A stretch of DNA of 64,000 nt from the NCBI GenBank assembly GCA_037178855.1, contig JASJZC010000001.1, positions 3,844,001 through 3,908,000 of the forward strand, given 5' to 3'. Both the position numbers and the translations under genes were made by a program. Numbering within the stretch: the first letter of the stretch is position 1; every line of letters starts with the position of its first letter. Below, piece after piece: positions 35,591 to 48,200 of the stretch. Source of the DNA: Oscheius sp. JU75 (Eukaryota > Nematoda > Chromadorea > Rhabditida > Rhabditidae). The notes below the pieces were generated by a model. That model did no database searches and was not told where the DNA came from. It saw only the letters and a program-made list of their open reading frames with translations.

Positions 35591-36881
35591 ATGCATCGAA
35601 TGATGCCGAAACCTCAGTCGACTCACAGACATCATCGTGTTGATGCTCTCTGGGATAGCAATGCCGAGAAGTACAGGGTCTGCTGTCGGACTGTCCACGT
35701 CACCAAGGTATCTTAAAAAATTTCCATTCATTTCAATATCTTTAGGCAACCCAATTTATCGGTCTCGTCCAGCTGGTCATCATCGCCGTCTTCACCCTCG
35801 CTCTTCTCTTCTTCTACGCCAAACAAATGAACGGATCTCTGGAAGAGGACAACTGGGTTGCTCAGTCCAGCACACGCTACATCACTTCCTTCCTCACCGC
35901 CGTCTCTCTTCAGCTCTCGCTCGTCCTGATGATGCTCCATGGTGTTCGTGTCGGACGACGAAGTCTCCTCCTTCCATTCATCATCTTCGCCTCCTTTGCC
36001 GTCTTCTTGGCCTTTGTTCAGGTCGGTCGAATCATCCTGGTCCGCGTGAATATTTAAAGCGAGAATAAGCTTTGGATGGTCTTCTCAGAGTGTGATTATG
36101 ACGCGTGTGGGGACCTTTGAATGAAAGACGAGGATATTTAAGAGGGGATAAAATGAGAAGTCTCAGATCTGAATGTAGGAGACATGCGTCCTTTTTTCAA
36201 TTTTGACTGACTGGTTGACCGATGGACTAGGAGATTGAAACACTACATGATGATCGTCAAAAGACACAAACGAATTTTGATTCCTAGCTATTTGACCAAG
36301 AGGATCAGCCAGCTTATCTGTAATCTATCACCCCCAAAAAACCGCTTTCAGGTTTCTTCGGACTTTGTCGCAGCCTCTCAACATCAGCCAGGAGCTGCCA
36401 GTGGATTCCAGCTCTTCAGCCACGTCCTCGGCATGTTCATGCACCTCTGGTGCGTAACTTGTGTCTGGAGATGTTACTGCTTCCTGGGAGACAAAAAGGT
36501 AATCTTTTTGACTGTTGGGGATACAACGAACAGCGGAAATCGACGTTTTTTTGGCCGCGTGCCGCGCTCATGTGATTGTCGCTGTTTGGGCCGGGAATTG
36601 ACCACAAAAACGAGGTTTCGGACTAGCCGGGAGGAACAGGGAAGCAATAACGAACAGCTGGGTGGTTTCGTTGAAGCTTCAATCAGACTAGAACATGCTG
36701 TGATGTGAGGTTACTGAAAAAGTTTAATTCATAGTCCTTGTTGCAAAACCCCCGTTTTCAGGTTGCTGAGCAGATTGGAGAGCAGCTGCAGGCTACCACA
36801 ATGGCCTTCGTCTATGACTACTCTAAGCCCCCTCCATACAGTGATACCACCGTAGAAAAGAGCCCCCTGACCATTGCTTAA
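35591..36881 (+). CDS. LAPTM-like four-pass membrane protein with PPPY motif
   Basis: Four exons (35591-35707, 35746-36021, 36352-36498, 36762-36881), all phase 0, sum to 660 nt, 219 aa. A cysteine-containing cytoplasmic start (SNAEKYRVCCRTVHVTKA) precedes four membrane segments: IGLVQLVIIAVFTLALLFFY, YITSFLTAVSLQLSLVLMML, LLPFIIFASFAVFLAF and HVLGMFMHLWCVTCVWRC. The tail has KPPPYSD. Lysosome-associated LAPTM proteins have four membrane segments and PPxY motifs that bind Nedd4-type ligases, so a late-endosome or lysosome site is likely. An acceptor (ctttaggcag) lies 1 nt before the ATG. The LAPTM assignment is from architecture, not from a search. Confidence 0.75.
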
Positions 36882-37050
36882 ACTCTCTCCCATCCGTGTA
36901 TTTTCGATCGTGTCACTTAGCTTCCAAATAGGCTTCTCGCTCTCCGTCTCCGGTTCTCCCCACCCCCTCCTTCCAGCCCTGTTCCTGATCTGATAGCCTA
37001 GTTGCCGACGCTGCATGTTGTACAGAGTATCTTAAAAAACCAGTACTGCA

Positions 37051-37060
37051 AATAAATAAA
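37051..37060 (+). terminator. poly(A) signals of the LAPTM-like gene
   Basis: Overlapping AATAAATAAA, 170 nt after the stop codon. Confidence 0.6.
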
Positions 37061-37209
37061 ATATTTAACGAAAATTGAGCACTTTTATTGATAAAGATCT
37101 CTGTCAACTATAACACTTTTCGGGAAGACTTTTTTGAGGGGCTGTGTCATAGATTCGAGGAGCACCAATAAATAGATTCGTGTAATACTTGAGCACCGGT
37201 ACAAGGAAT

Positions 37210-40200
37210 TCAAAAGCGTGAAATGGGTACTGAGAGAAAGTTGCCGTCGGCAGCTGCCTTTCCAACATCCAGGTCTAACTGGTTCCATTTTCCTCCGCCT
37301 TCTCCTGCCTTGAGGGAGAAATTCCATTGACCGTCGGGATCAACGGGACCAGAATGAGGAAGACGGAGCTCGAGAGGGACTAGGAAAGAGAGGCCTGAAA
37401 GGTTATGAGTCAATGAGTTTAAAGTGAAGTCACACCTTTCGGTCCGCACATGACAAGTGGAGACAGGAGAGTCTCTCCTTTGGACTTGTCGATAGGAGGA
37501 CTGTCGCCTTCTCGACAGACCTGAACAATGAACATGAATCATACCTTCACTCTTCACTAATACCTTGACATAAATTTCATGTTTCTCTCCATCTGGGATT
37601 GCGCCCTTCGGAATCCGGAGTTCTACCTTAGAGACAGGGCATCTCAGAACGCCTCCGTCGCTCGAAATCAGGGCTGAAGTTTCTTCGACAACTGTGGGCT
37701 CCTCGTCTTTCAGATCGTCAGTGTTTCCGTTTTCTTCCTTGGCCAAAGGAGCAGGAGAAGGTGAGACTTTGCTCGGCAGAGGAGAAATAGAACCGTTGAC
37801 TCGTAGGCCAGTTAGGAGAGACTGGGAGTTACCATTGGAAGAGGGAGAGTCTGTCCGAGATGTTTCCGGGTCATGCAGACGAGTTCTGAAAAGAGTTTGC
37901 TTTGTTCAACCCCTGGTATTCTTCTGTAACTCTCGACTTTCATCAAAACTCACATATTGTTCGGCTTCGGAGCAATGACCGGTCGCGGATTGACTGATGT
38001 TCTGCTGCTCGGCATGAAGACTGGTGTCCTTTCCTGTCTCGGAGAGTACATTTCTGGATTCGGAGGCTGCAAGGGTAACTGAACATGATTTTTTCCTAAC
38101 ATTCAAGTGTGTACCTACCTGATGCCGTTGTTCCTCTCTCAATCGTTCCTCTCTCAATCGAGCCTCTTCCTTCAACCTCACATTCGCAATCTCGTTAGCC
38201 AGACGAGCATCTTGATACAGGGAATCGTCAGTCAGAAGCTGTTTCACATGGTAGTAGCCAGCCTTGTCTCCATTTTTCGACGGAGTCGTTTGAAGACTCG
38301 GCCCGGAAGGACCATACTCTTTCTGAGGGCCACTTCCGTTGATCTTGTCACCGGGACGACGAGGAAGAGTCGTCCAACCACGCTTCTCTCCAGCAGCAGG
38401 CCCGTCTGCTTGGATCACAGTAGTTCCAGGGCTGCTGATCCCGTTTTCATAGTCGTAGATTGATCTGCTCATAGGATTCGAAGATTGGCTATAGTCTCCG
38501 TAGTCTCCTTTCAACGATTCCATGTCGCTGTCGTAGTTGGCTCCTTTGGTTGACAATGGGAACAGAATAACCTAAAAGCAGTTTGTTCTATTGCCCTGGT
38601 TCAGAACTTACATCTTCCAACGGCATGTTAGGAGCAAACTCCGGCATCCAGAGTCTCCTCTGCTGGAGATGAACCACAAGTTCTCTCAATGCGTCGAACC
38701 ATCCTTCCTCCTGTGTGGCATCAACTGTGGCCGAGAGCAAATGGCTGTGATGCTTCTTGATTTGACTCGACTGTTCTGCCAGTTTCTTAGACGAAAGATG
38801 AGGAGCATTCATTCGCTTTCTGATGTCTCGGATCTTGCTTCTTCCATCGATGTCAATTAGAACAACAATCGGCGCGTAGCGAGCCAACTGGAGTCGTTCG
38901 ACCGACTCTATGGAAATGTCCAAAATACAGTGTTTTCCAGCTGCTATTATGGCATCGACCGCGGCCAGACGAATTATTCCTCCGTCGCTTTCTGGCTCAG
39001 CAAAGTGCATCGAAAAATGTTGAAGAAGCTGCTGTCTCGCCACGTCAGCTAAAGGGCCAAAGAGCACAATTGGCCTGTGGAAGCTTGGAGTAGTCAGAGC
39101 GACCCTCTCATAGGCAGGGAACTGAATGTTTCCTGAGAGTTCAGCTGGGTCGGCGAGGAAGTTCTTCGGCAGAGATTTTGTCCTTCTCTGCTCCAGCTTC
39201 CTCCTCAAAAGTGTTCCCTTTCCCTTCTCAGCCTGTCTTCTTTGCTCACGAGCCAAGTTCTCAGCTGTAGCCTAAAAATTGAAGTTTTCAAATGTATTTG
39301 AAAATGACTGACTTGATTGGGAATAACTCCCTTGTTATTAGGAGGGTCTCCCTTGTTTGTTGCCGAGGAATAGACTCTAGCAGCCTGCCACAACCCTACT
39401 GTTCCTCCAAAGAGAGTGTCAGTCACATGAAAGATATCTCCTTCATTGACCGTCAAATCCAATGGACTGTTCTTCCTCTCCTTTGAGAAATGAGCCCTGG
39501 AAGAATCGACTTTCACACGCTCGACTGACAAATAGTTCGCGGCTTTTTGACTACACGGAGGGACTGACCCACTTGTTCTTTTTGTGTAAAAGAGCAGCTG
39601 ATGGACACCAATCACGACCGAGATTATCTCGCCTATATCTACAAACTGCGGACGCACAACTGCTCGAGTAATCGTTATCTGGAGGATACTTTTAAGTCAC
39701 TTTGTGGCCAAGATTCTTTACAAGTTCTCGGAAAAGAACGAACCTGATGAAAAAGTTGTCCCCGAGCTGTTGGTTTCTGACTTGCTCAAATTCCTGTCTC
39801 GCGTATTCCAACCGTAGACTGACTCGGTCGTCCAAAGCCAGAAGTAGTTGTACTGAGGCTTCTCTCGACACGCCTCTCATTGTTCGACCATTTACCTGAA
39901 TGCATATATTTGTCACAAAGAGAAAACTCAAACAAAACCTCGAGGATCTTGTCTCCACAACAGACACCGTGCAAAGCGGCTGGAGAATCGGCCGCTACGG
40001 CCGAAACAAAGATTCCAACCTCGTTTCCGCCGATTACTCGGACTCCTACAGATCCACCGACTTTTCGGAAAGTTACAGACCGGATTCCACTAGATTCCGG
40101 TCTCGGAGCCCCACGAGAGTAATATTCGTACTCTCCGTTCTGGATACTTCCCATTGCTAAAACATGCTTATGAATAAAGACTATTAACCATGTACCTGAA

Positions 40201-42181
40201 GTAGCTGGACTGCTGACTCTTCGCCCGTCTACCGAATCATCTCTCCATCTCGGTGAGTTGATGTAGTCCTGACTGGATCTATTGCTGAGAGGAGGATGTT
40301 GGATGAGGGGACTGGGGCTGTGTCTCGGAGTCGGATTCACGGATCCTAGTCTCTCGTAGACAGTGTTCTGACTCGGCCAACGGGAACTACCTCGACGAAC
40401 ATCTCTCTGAATGACTAGACAGAGTTTCTCTCGTGATCTGAATACTTTTTGTTTGGGGGAAAAAAGAGTTCTTACCTATCGAGCCACTTGTTGACTTCAT
40501 CCAATGTAGCTCCATCCACACCCTGTCCATTTATTCTCAGAACCGAGTCACCTTCTCTCAACCCCGGATCCTGTAATTCAATTTGTGCGCCATTTTTAGA
40601 GTCCTACCTTTTCGGCAAGCTTTGGATTCCTGATCTCCTTTATGTAGAACCGACAGCCGAGAACTATTCCGAAATCCTCCTTTTTCCGAGACTTGCTCAA
40701 TGTGAACTTCAGCGTCCTTTGCTCGAATTCCATCACAGGCATCGGGACCTTCCGTTTTACTATCTGAGCCAGAGTTCCATAATATTGGAAGGAAACAAAA
40801 GTACCATGTTGATCTGGTCTGCGTTTTTGATGATGTCGACTGCGGAGCTGTAGTCTATACTTTCGAATGAGACTCCGTTCGCCGAGAGGATTCGGTCATT
40901 GACCCTGGAAGATGCGCGACTTGCCTCCATCATGCGCAAACTGCTCCCTCGAGATGAAGGGAGAAGGCAGCAACTTTTAGGCGCGCATCGGGATTTTAAA
41001 GTTAAGAAAACAGTTTCTTCTGGAAGAGCAAACCCGGCCTTTTTTTTGGATACTTGTCTCATCTACAAACTCACTGTAACAGTCCCCAAGCAGGTCCACT
41101 CGGTACCACGTCGCTGACTACAACAGCAGGGTCTCCCGAGGTGAAATGTGGATTGTCACGTCCACCAGAGACGGCAATTCCGAATCCGAGAGCGTGGGCC
41201 TGAAGTTTGGCTTGGTTTTATTCATTCTCGAGTAGAGAGGAACGCTGTGTTGACTACGAGCATTTGATGCTGTTTTATGAGTTGACGGAAGGCAGTTGTT
41301 TCGTTGGAACAGAGAGGTATAAACAGGATGGAATGAGAAAGATGTATCGTTCAGAAAGTTTTGGAATGTTTCGAAGTACAAGGAATCATAGAAAGAATGA
41401 TGTTCAGATCTTGAGATCCCAAATCTTCAGAAAAAAAAATTCTGCCCGGAAGTTTACCGTACTGCAAAATTCTGAGAGTCTCAGTAACTGAAAGTTTGTC
41501 TGGTTTGTTCATAAAGAGTGACGTGAAGGAGAAGTGTGATGAGAAGGAGATGTGACCGTCTGTGAGCATGCGCTTCAGAATGCTGCACATCAAAATGATC
41601 TTTCCTCTTTCACTCGAGGGCAAAAAAAGTGGGACAAACAAAAAGGGTCGAAAAGAACTGTGGTTAGAGTAAGCGGTGAGCAGTGGCACCGACCTCGAGC
41701 CGAATATCTGCTGTAATCGAGACGCGCCTGTCGCCTTCGGGTAGAGGAAGAGGTCAACTCGAAGGGGACAAACTGAGCGGATGACCGACAGGTCCTCACT
41801 TGACTAGTACGACTTTCTGATCGAAACGAATGTTGACACTTGATGCGGCAGTGAATTGAAATAATTATATGGTTCTCATGAACTGACAATGGTGAAAATA
41901 CCAATTAGGTTCTGATCAGAGCATCCATTCTTCCCTTTCCTCAAACAAGCATCGAGAAAAGCCATAATATTCAAATTTATGCACGGGCTTCCATTTACCT
42001 ATGCCGGTCTGACTCACCCTGTGCAAAGAGACGCTCAACAGCTGCCAGCTAGCACAGCCGGGTTGCATCTGAAAAACACTTTAGGTATTTTCAACATGGC
42101 GGGGAAAACCTCGTCCGGGTCGTCGGAGACTGGAGGAACGAGGACCTCGCTATCCTGATGGCTGAGGAGGCCCACATGCAT
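37210..42181 (-). CDS. zoo-1: ZO-1-type MAGUK junction scaffold
   Basis: ZO proteins link junction membrane proteins to actin. Domains run PDZ1 ([27 protein letters not shown]; about 41050-41200), PDZ2 ([29 protein letters not shown]; 40480-40760) and PDZ3 ([20 protein letters not shown]; 39690-40110). An SH3 domain ([18 protein letters not shown]; 39300-39560) follows, then an inactive guanylate-kinase-like domain ([17 protein letters not shown]; 38620-39110), a charged coiled segment ([14 protein letters not shown]), and a C-terminal ZU5 domain ([21 protein letters not shown]; 37210-37670). This order with ZU5 is diagnostic for ZO-1. The proposed start ([20 protein letters not shown] at 42181) follows an acceptor 50 nt upstream; more 5' exons are possible. 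An 800-nt intron (about 41202-42018) separates the second exon from PDZ1. Confidence 0.9.
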
Positions 42182-43091
42182 GACGGGTGGGAAGAGGCGG
42201 CTGGGGGATTCAACAACGACACGCCCACCTGTAAAATCTGATTATAATATGATTATTTCTTGCTAATTATAGAGATGGAGAAGAGTTCGAGTGGTATAAA
42301 GATCTTAGTTTGTTGGAATGTGAACAAATTATCTCTCCAAGTTAAATGCTCAGAAAAACGATATCGGAATAATTTTGAACATGAAGTTTAATAGCATTGC
42401 TTTCCTCTTTTCTAACGGAAGGGGGACAGTGAAAAGAACGTGACCGAATGCAGGTGCTCCAAACTTTATCACAAAGTGTTGCGTTGCGATCATTGTATTC
42501 AAGAAACACGTAGCAGTAACCGGAAAGTTCACGAGAGTAAAGAGAAATGGTCGAATATTTCTATAAAGTATTTTTTAGACTCGCACCAATTATAGTATAC
42601 TTGCATTCTCGTTTCGTTCCCGTCCAGGCTCGGAAAAGTTTAATGGCAAGGCCATGCTCCCCAGAGACCGGCTATGGCTCATCTCTTCGACCTCTCAGTC
42701 TCGGAAAGTGAGAGAGCAACAATTAGAGACATTTGTCAGAAAGTCTTTGACAGGGTTGAATAAGTAGAGAACAGTGCTTAAACTGAGAAAACATGTAAAC
42801 ACTGACTCATCTGGGGAAGCATTATGACGAGAAAAAGAAATAGGCTGGAAAAATGATGGCGGAACGGAGGCGACAATGGATGACAAACTTTTGGACCCGC
42901 TTGGGGATGCTTTTTTTCGTAGGCGAGGGAGAAGAGATGCGATAAAGTCAACACCATGAGAGTTTGACCATCACACCCGTGGCGAAAGGGAACCTCTTTG
43001 GAACGAGGCGGTATGGGAGAGAGAACACTTTCCGAATCTGTCTGCTGACTCTTTCCTGTAGGTATAAAAGACGGGAATCTATACGAGAAGA
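42182..43091. other. intergenic, ZO-1 promoter side
   Basis: No recognisable coding exon. The minus-strand open frame at 42778-43197 lacks any domain. Confidence 0.35.
43063..43070 (+). promoter_or_regulatory. TATA box (TATAAAAG)
   Basis: A consensus TATA box 29 nt before the ATG of the small secreted ORF at 43092. That would place transcription start almost at the ATG. Confidence 0.45.
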
Positions 43092-43313
43092 ATGGAAAAG
43101 TTCTTGAGTTGGACCATAATGCTAGGTATGGCAGGTGGAAATTGGGGTCAACCTTGTCGGCCTTGTACTTATGTTTTTGACTATTTACGGGAGCCACGAA
43201 TGGCTTTTCCGCAGTTGTACGGATCGACTGCGGGAGGAGGAACGGCGCGTAATGGAATTGCAGTTGTCATAACTGACGGAATACCCTCTCAAATTGGAAT
43301 ATGTGACGCTTAA
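43092..43313 (+). CDS. small secreted protein, single exon, uncharacterised
   Basis: A 73-aa ORF with a signal-like start (MEKFLSWTIMLGMAGG), a CRPC motif, then VFDYLREPRMAFPQLYGSTA and GGGTARNGIAVVI, ending GICDA. The YG..GGGTA core recalls the 15708-16434 protein. It is shorter than that protein and may be a truncated or young relative. There is no acceptor before the ATG but a good TATA box. Confidence 0.4.
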   Translation: MEKFLSWTIMLGMAGGNWGQPCRPCTYVFDYLREPRMAFPQLYGSTAGGGTARNGIAVVITDGIPSQIGICDA

Positions 43314-45224
43314 GAAACGACTGTTATCTAACAGAGGAGACTAATTGATTTTTGAGGTCCAATTAACCTGTGCTATTGTAGAGACAGGACAATTGACGAG
43401 CATGAATTGTTGAGCTGACTGCGGGATTAGTTCCATATTTATGAGGAGGCTCCAATTACACGAGAGAGGGAGAGAGACAATGGCATCGGTCATAGGATAT
43501 ACTCATTTTGGGTGTTATAAACACAATTGTTAACTCCTTGGAATAGGTTCAAGAAAAACATAAAAAATCATGGCGAAAAAAAGCACACGAAGCGCTCCTC
43601 GTAATTCAAGAGGCCCGAAAGGCGTAAAAAGAGGAGCCACGGCATCCTATTGGCAGAGTGAGAGCGACGAGTAAATTGAGCCACCATTTTATGCCAGAAA
43701 AATCGCCTGCCGGGAGCAATCGGAAACGGAGCGTAAAGAATCGAGCTCCCAAAAAGACTCAGAAGGGGTTGTAGATGAGGGCAATTAGTAGTTTGCTGAA
43801 GGAAGAAAAAGTCTCTAAACGGAGGCCAGAGTGATGGCCACTGATGGCCTTGCAAGCGCCTATTCCGCTCATTATGGCCTCACATTTGTGGGGAGACTGT
43901 CTGTGTATCAGGTTCCGTTTTTGCGGAAGACAGTAACGTGGGAACAGATACTTTTCAAACATTTCTCTCCGGATTTCTCAGGATTTTCCTAGTAGAGAGA
44001 ATGATCGTCAATGGGTGTGGTCTACTGATCCGCCAGAGGATAATAGGATTTTGCGAGAAAAACTCATTTTCTTTACAAGCTGATGCTATTAGGAACATGG
44101 AGCTCATAATAAGTTTGTATAAGAGGTGAGAGTTAAACGTTATCGAAGCGAGAAATAATTGAAAAGAAACAAAAGGGTAATTTTGAGTGTGAAAGAGTCG
44201 ATTGAATGGGTTGGCGACTCTTGCGGCTGAGGCTAATAAAAACATTACAACCGGTGTGGATCCCTGATTCGCCTGGAATTCAATTGAAAAACTCATTACC
44301 CAATATTTACGAAGAATAGGTAATGGAAAGGAGCCGGAGCAAAAGGTGTGAAAATGCGCAACCAGACGCTTTTTGGGTTAGGCGGGAAGAGGACCATCGA
44401 TCGATCGCTCGGTCAGTCAGCCTCCTATGTAAAACACCCAGCTGACCTTGTGTCTTAGAGAGCCACATCTGGCCGCAATTTCTCGACTTTTGGAGGGTAG
44501 AGCGACGAGGTTTGTGTAATTCATTAGACGGCGGGATAAGCCTCGAAACTGATAAAGAGTCAGCTACGCAAGATGGTCAAATAGATGGTCAGAGCCGGCC
44601 GATTTGTTATACAGTCCCTTGTGTACAGTGTCGTAGGTGAACGAAAAAGAGTGTAGCAAAGACTTCAGAAAATTTTCATTGGAGTCGACAGGTGTCTTTC
44701 TTGGAGGACATTCCGTTTGTGCACCGTATCTCTACAGGTGGGAAAGAAATAAGAACGCGGACCACAATAACTGTCTTTTGGCATCTAGTTGTCAATCTGA
44801 GGCGGGGAAGAAAATCTGCCCATACCTTTAATTTGTCGTGCAGTACTGTATAATACTGTGCGAAACGCCACAGTCATGGGGGAGGGGGATTTCCTCCACG
44901 ATCCCAGATTGCCAACCAGGTGCCAAAAGACTGCTATCGGGGTCAGAGTTCCTGTTTTTGCCAACTCGTCGAGATACAAGGCCTATTTTCGAATTGGCAA
45001 TAGCCTCAATTTAGAACTGCTCTTCTATATTGCTCAACTGCAAATTGCTAATGTAAATTGTTAGCCTTAAGTTATCTCTCTTACACATGGTAGTTTCTCA
45101 CATGCCTTATCAGAGCGACCAGAGCTGGTCCCGACGCGCGACTGAAAATTTTCAGGCGGAAACGAAACATTCGTTCAAATAGCGTTTTATGTTTCCGCTT
45201 CCTGCAAAATTTTAAAGAAACGTC
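43314..45224. other. intergenic, no gene recognised
   Basis: No coding exon, tRNA or rRNA seen. Short purine-rich strings resemble those in 5774-7685. The last part should contain the THADA promoter. Confidence 0.35.
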
Positions 45225-48200
45225 ATGAAGTCGCCTTCAGTAGTCGAAATGCAGTTCCTTTTTCAAAAAGTTTGTTTGTATTATATTTACGATAATTTCT
45301 TCCCATTCTTAGATTGACGCTTCTATTTTTGAGCCGTCTTCCTCTGATTCGGGCTCTTTGGCTGAGATTTGCCTTCTAAAGGCGCTTGAAGAGTCCGACA
45401 GTCATAGCACACATTCTAATTTGCTCGTTTCGGCAACTCTAAAACGCATTTTGACATTGTACAGGTAGATAGTCTTCTTTACACTCATTTCTCCTAATTT
45501 CAAGAGATTTCTCGCAGCCGATATCCGCAGAAATTTCCCAGCAGATCGTGAAATACATTTTCAAAAAATGGGACAGCTCAATTGATGTCATTTGCTACGA
45601 AGCGGTCGACTCTTTCGGTCTTCTTATGGATATACACATGCTCTCTTGCCTGGACTGCAAGAAAAAGACGTGTTGCAGTTTTCGCGACGGGGTGGTCCAA
45701 AATCTCTCCAGTTCTCCGTCCACCTGTAGGTCAATCTTCAAATGCATCGTGAGTTTTTATGCATTCTTGTTTTACCACTGGTAATATTCCTCTATTATGT
45801 TTCTCAGAATCTTCTGGCCAACTGTTATCCCTGGCTCGAACTTATCAACGACAGCTTTGTGGAAAAGCTGTATCAAAACATTAGTTCTCCCTCACTGGTT
45901 GTAGTGGTATCTTTTCTTATTTTTTAGCTTATATTCCATCTTTAGATTAGCGACATTATTTGCTCCAATCTGTCGTCGCCAAAATGTAATACACTTTTTC
46001 ATTTAGGCCATATAGAGCGATCCGTCTTGTCCAAATCTAAAAATCTCCGTTCAGCTGTGATGGTCTTGTTGTTGTTCTAATGCCCATCACATCTTTCTTT
46101 TTAGGATAGACTGATTCCGAATCTTGTCAAGAAAGGATATTCCGGTCTAGTTTCCCAACTTTTAACCCGATTGGAAGATTCGGAATGGCAGGATTCGGCC
46201 AGTCAGCTGGATACTGTGCTATCAATTGTAGGTATGCTCATCAAGGCAAATGGAGCCAAAAGCTGGTCGAATTTTGTCGATAAAGAAGTTTTGAGCAAAG
46301 CTCTTATCCACTGTAGCTCACAGGTTCGTTTCATTGGTATGCAAGTTTTTTTAATTTTTACAGGTTCGCCTAACTGCATGGACACTACTTTGCTCCCATC
46401 CACGCATATCTACTCCCTACACTTCGACTGATCTGGATCTGATGAGAGTCTACCTTTTAACAAGCGCTGCTGAACAGTCTCCAGCCATTCGACAAAAAAT
46501 GTTAGCCGCTTTCAAACAGATTATCATCAGAATGGCCGAAACTGGAGAGCAGGCAATTAAAAAAAACGAGACGAGGATGCTGGAGGAATATACCCATTTC
46601 CTGAAGGATATTCTCAATCAAGCTTTTGAATCTCTTTGTTCTGAGGCCAATTTCAATAGGAGAATACTGTCTCTGAGTCTGATCGACTACTTTTACAGAC
46701 AAGACATAAGACCAAATGGTAAAAGTGAGATCTAATTTTTTCGGAGAGCAACAGCCCATTTTAGGTGCTTTTCATAGCTATTTTTCATCTAGATATCCCC
46801 TTACAAAGGACCAGTTTGATCAACTACTTCGCTGTCTGGATGACTCGTTCCAGCTCTGTCAGAACATGAGTTTCGAGCTGCTAAAGAATTTTCCTCAGTT
46901 TTCGTTTGAAGTGAGTTTGGATTCTTATCTGGGCGAATTACTTTTTTTTTTAGAATTCCGAAAGATATTTGGTCGAAACAAAGGAAATTATGACGTCAAT
47001 TCGATCACACAACTCTTTGACTGCTAGCTATCGGTTACAGGTACTTTATAAGTATATAACAACAAGTACTCAGTTTTTCATTCATCGTAATCCGGATAAA
47101 TTGAAGAGTATCCTCGAAGATTTCCTAGCAGATTGTGAACAACGACTCGAACTGGCAGAAAAGACCATGATGACCATAACAGAGAGTCCTGTTCATCCAA
47201 TTTTGAGCGCGATAGTCTCATTGCTTCCCAAGAACTCTATGGTTATGGAGTGAGACGCCTTATTTTCTTTCTACAGAACGATTTTTCTAGGAAAGACGAG
47301 GACTTTTGGATCAGTTTTGTTCAGAAGAAGTTAATTCCATTTTGTTATCGAATGGCAGCTCTTGTTACTCCTGTAGTACATTCCATGGCCCCGGAAGGCT
47401 ACATTCCAGAGGAAGAATTAAACGAATTGGGTCAGTTTTGTTCTGCTAAATAGTTATCTATATATCCTATTACAGCACATGACGATATCTCGAGCTCCGT
47501 ACAAGCAAATCGGTCCCAACTTCTTCTCGTCTGTTGCTGGCGTGCACACAAGCACATTTCCGAGATTTTCGACTGGACAGTTCGAATCTGTTATCCCAAT
47601 CAGATATCCGCCTCGGATGTTCAGAAAATAGGAGATTACTTCTGGTTGCAGTTGACTGAATGTCGTCATTGTGGCGCGTTCGAAAGTGCAGTCGACGGAT
47701 TCACCTATTTGTGTTCTTTCTTATGGAAAAAGACTGACGCCAGTCTTCCAAGCCCTACCGACTGGCTGAAGAGAATTTTAAAAGCACTAGAAGGCGGAGA
47801 AGATCTGGACAATTTGTGTTCGACAAGGAGAAGTGCCGGTGTTCCTCATCTGGTAGTAGCTATTCTTTCAACTGAACCCGATGACTCGATGGAAGGATTG
47901 AATCTGGCAGCAGCGTCTCTTCTAAACCTGGAGAAACGAGAACTCAAATATAGGTACGTCTTTTACTTTTTTCAAAAAGCGAACTTTTGTTGATCCGCGC
48001 CTAGAAACCATGAGTTTGACGTTTCTGTGTAGGCATCTCCATCGTCGTCGAAAAAGTTAAGAACTTGTCGTCTTCGAAAAAGTTGGAAGAAGCACATTCC
48101 ATCTAAAAGTCTGTATTTTTCAAAATGCTGTTCTTACCGTATTCGTTCGCTGTAAATTGAATGGGTCAACAAGAAGCTGCATGTACCTCATTTTTTCAGT

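Noticed and set aside
42778-43197. 139-codon minus-strand frame
   Set aside because: Low-complexity composition without domain or splice signals, and it overlaps the better-supported TATA plus ORF at 43063-43313.
44396-44412. Repeated GATC units (catcgatcgatcgctcgg) as a possible protein site or origin
   Set aside because: Too short, no repeats elsewhere, no neighbouring gene or structure.
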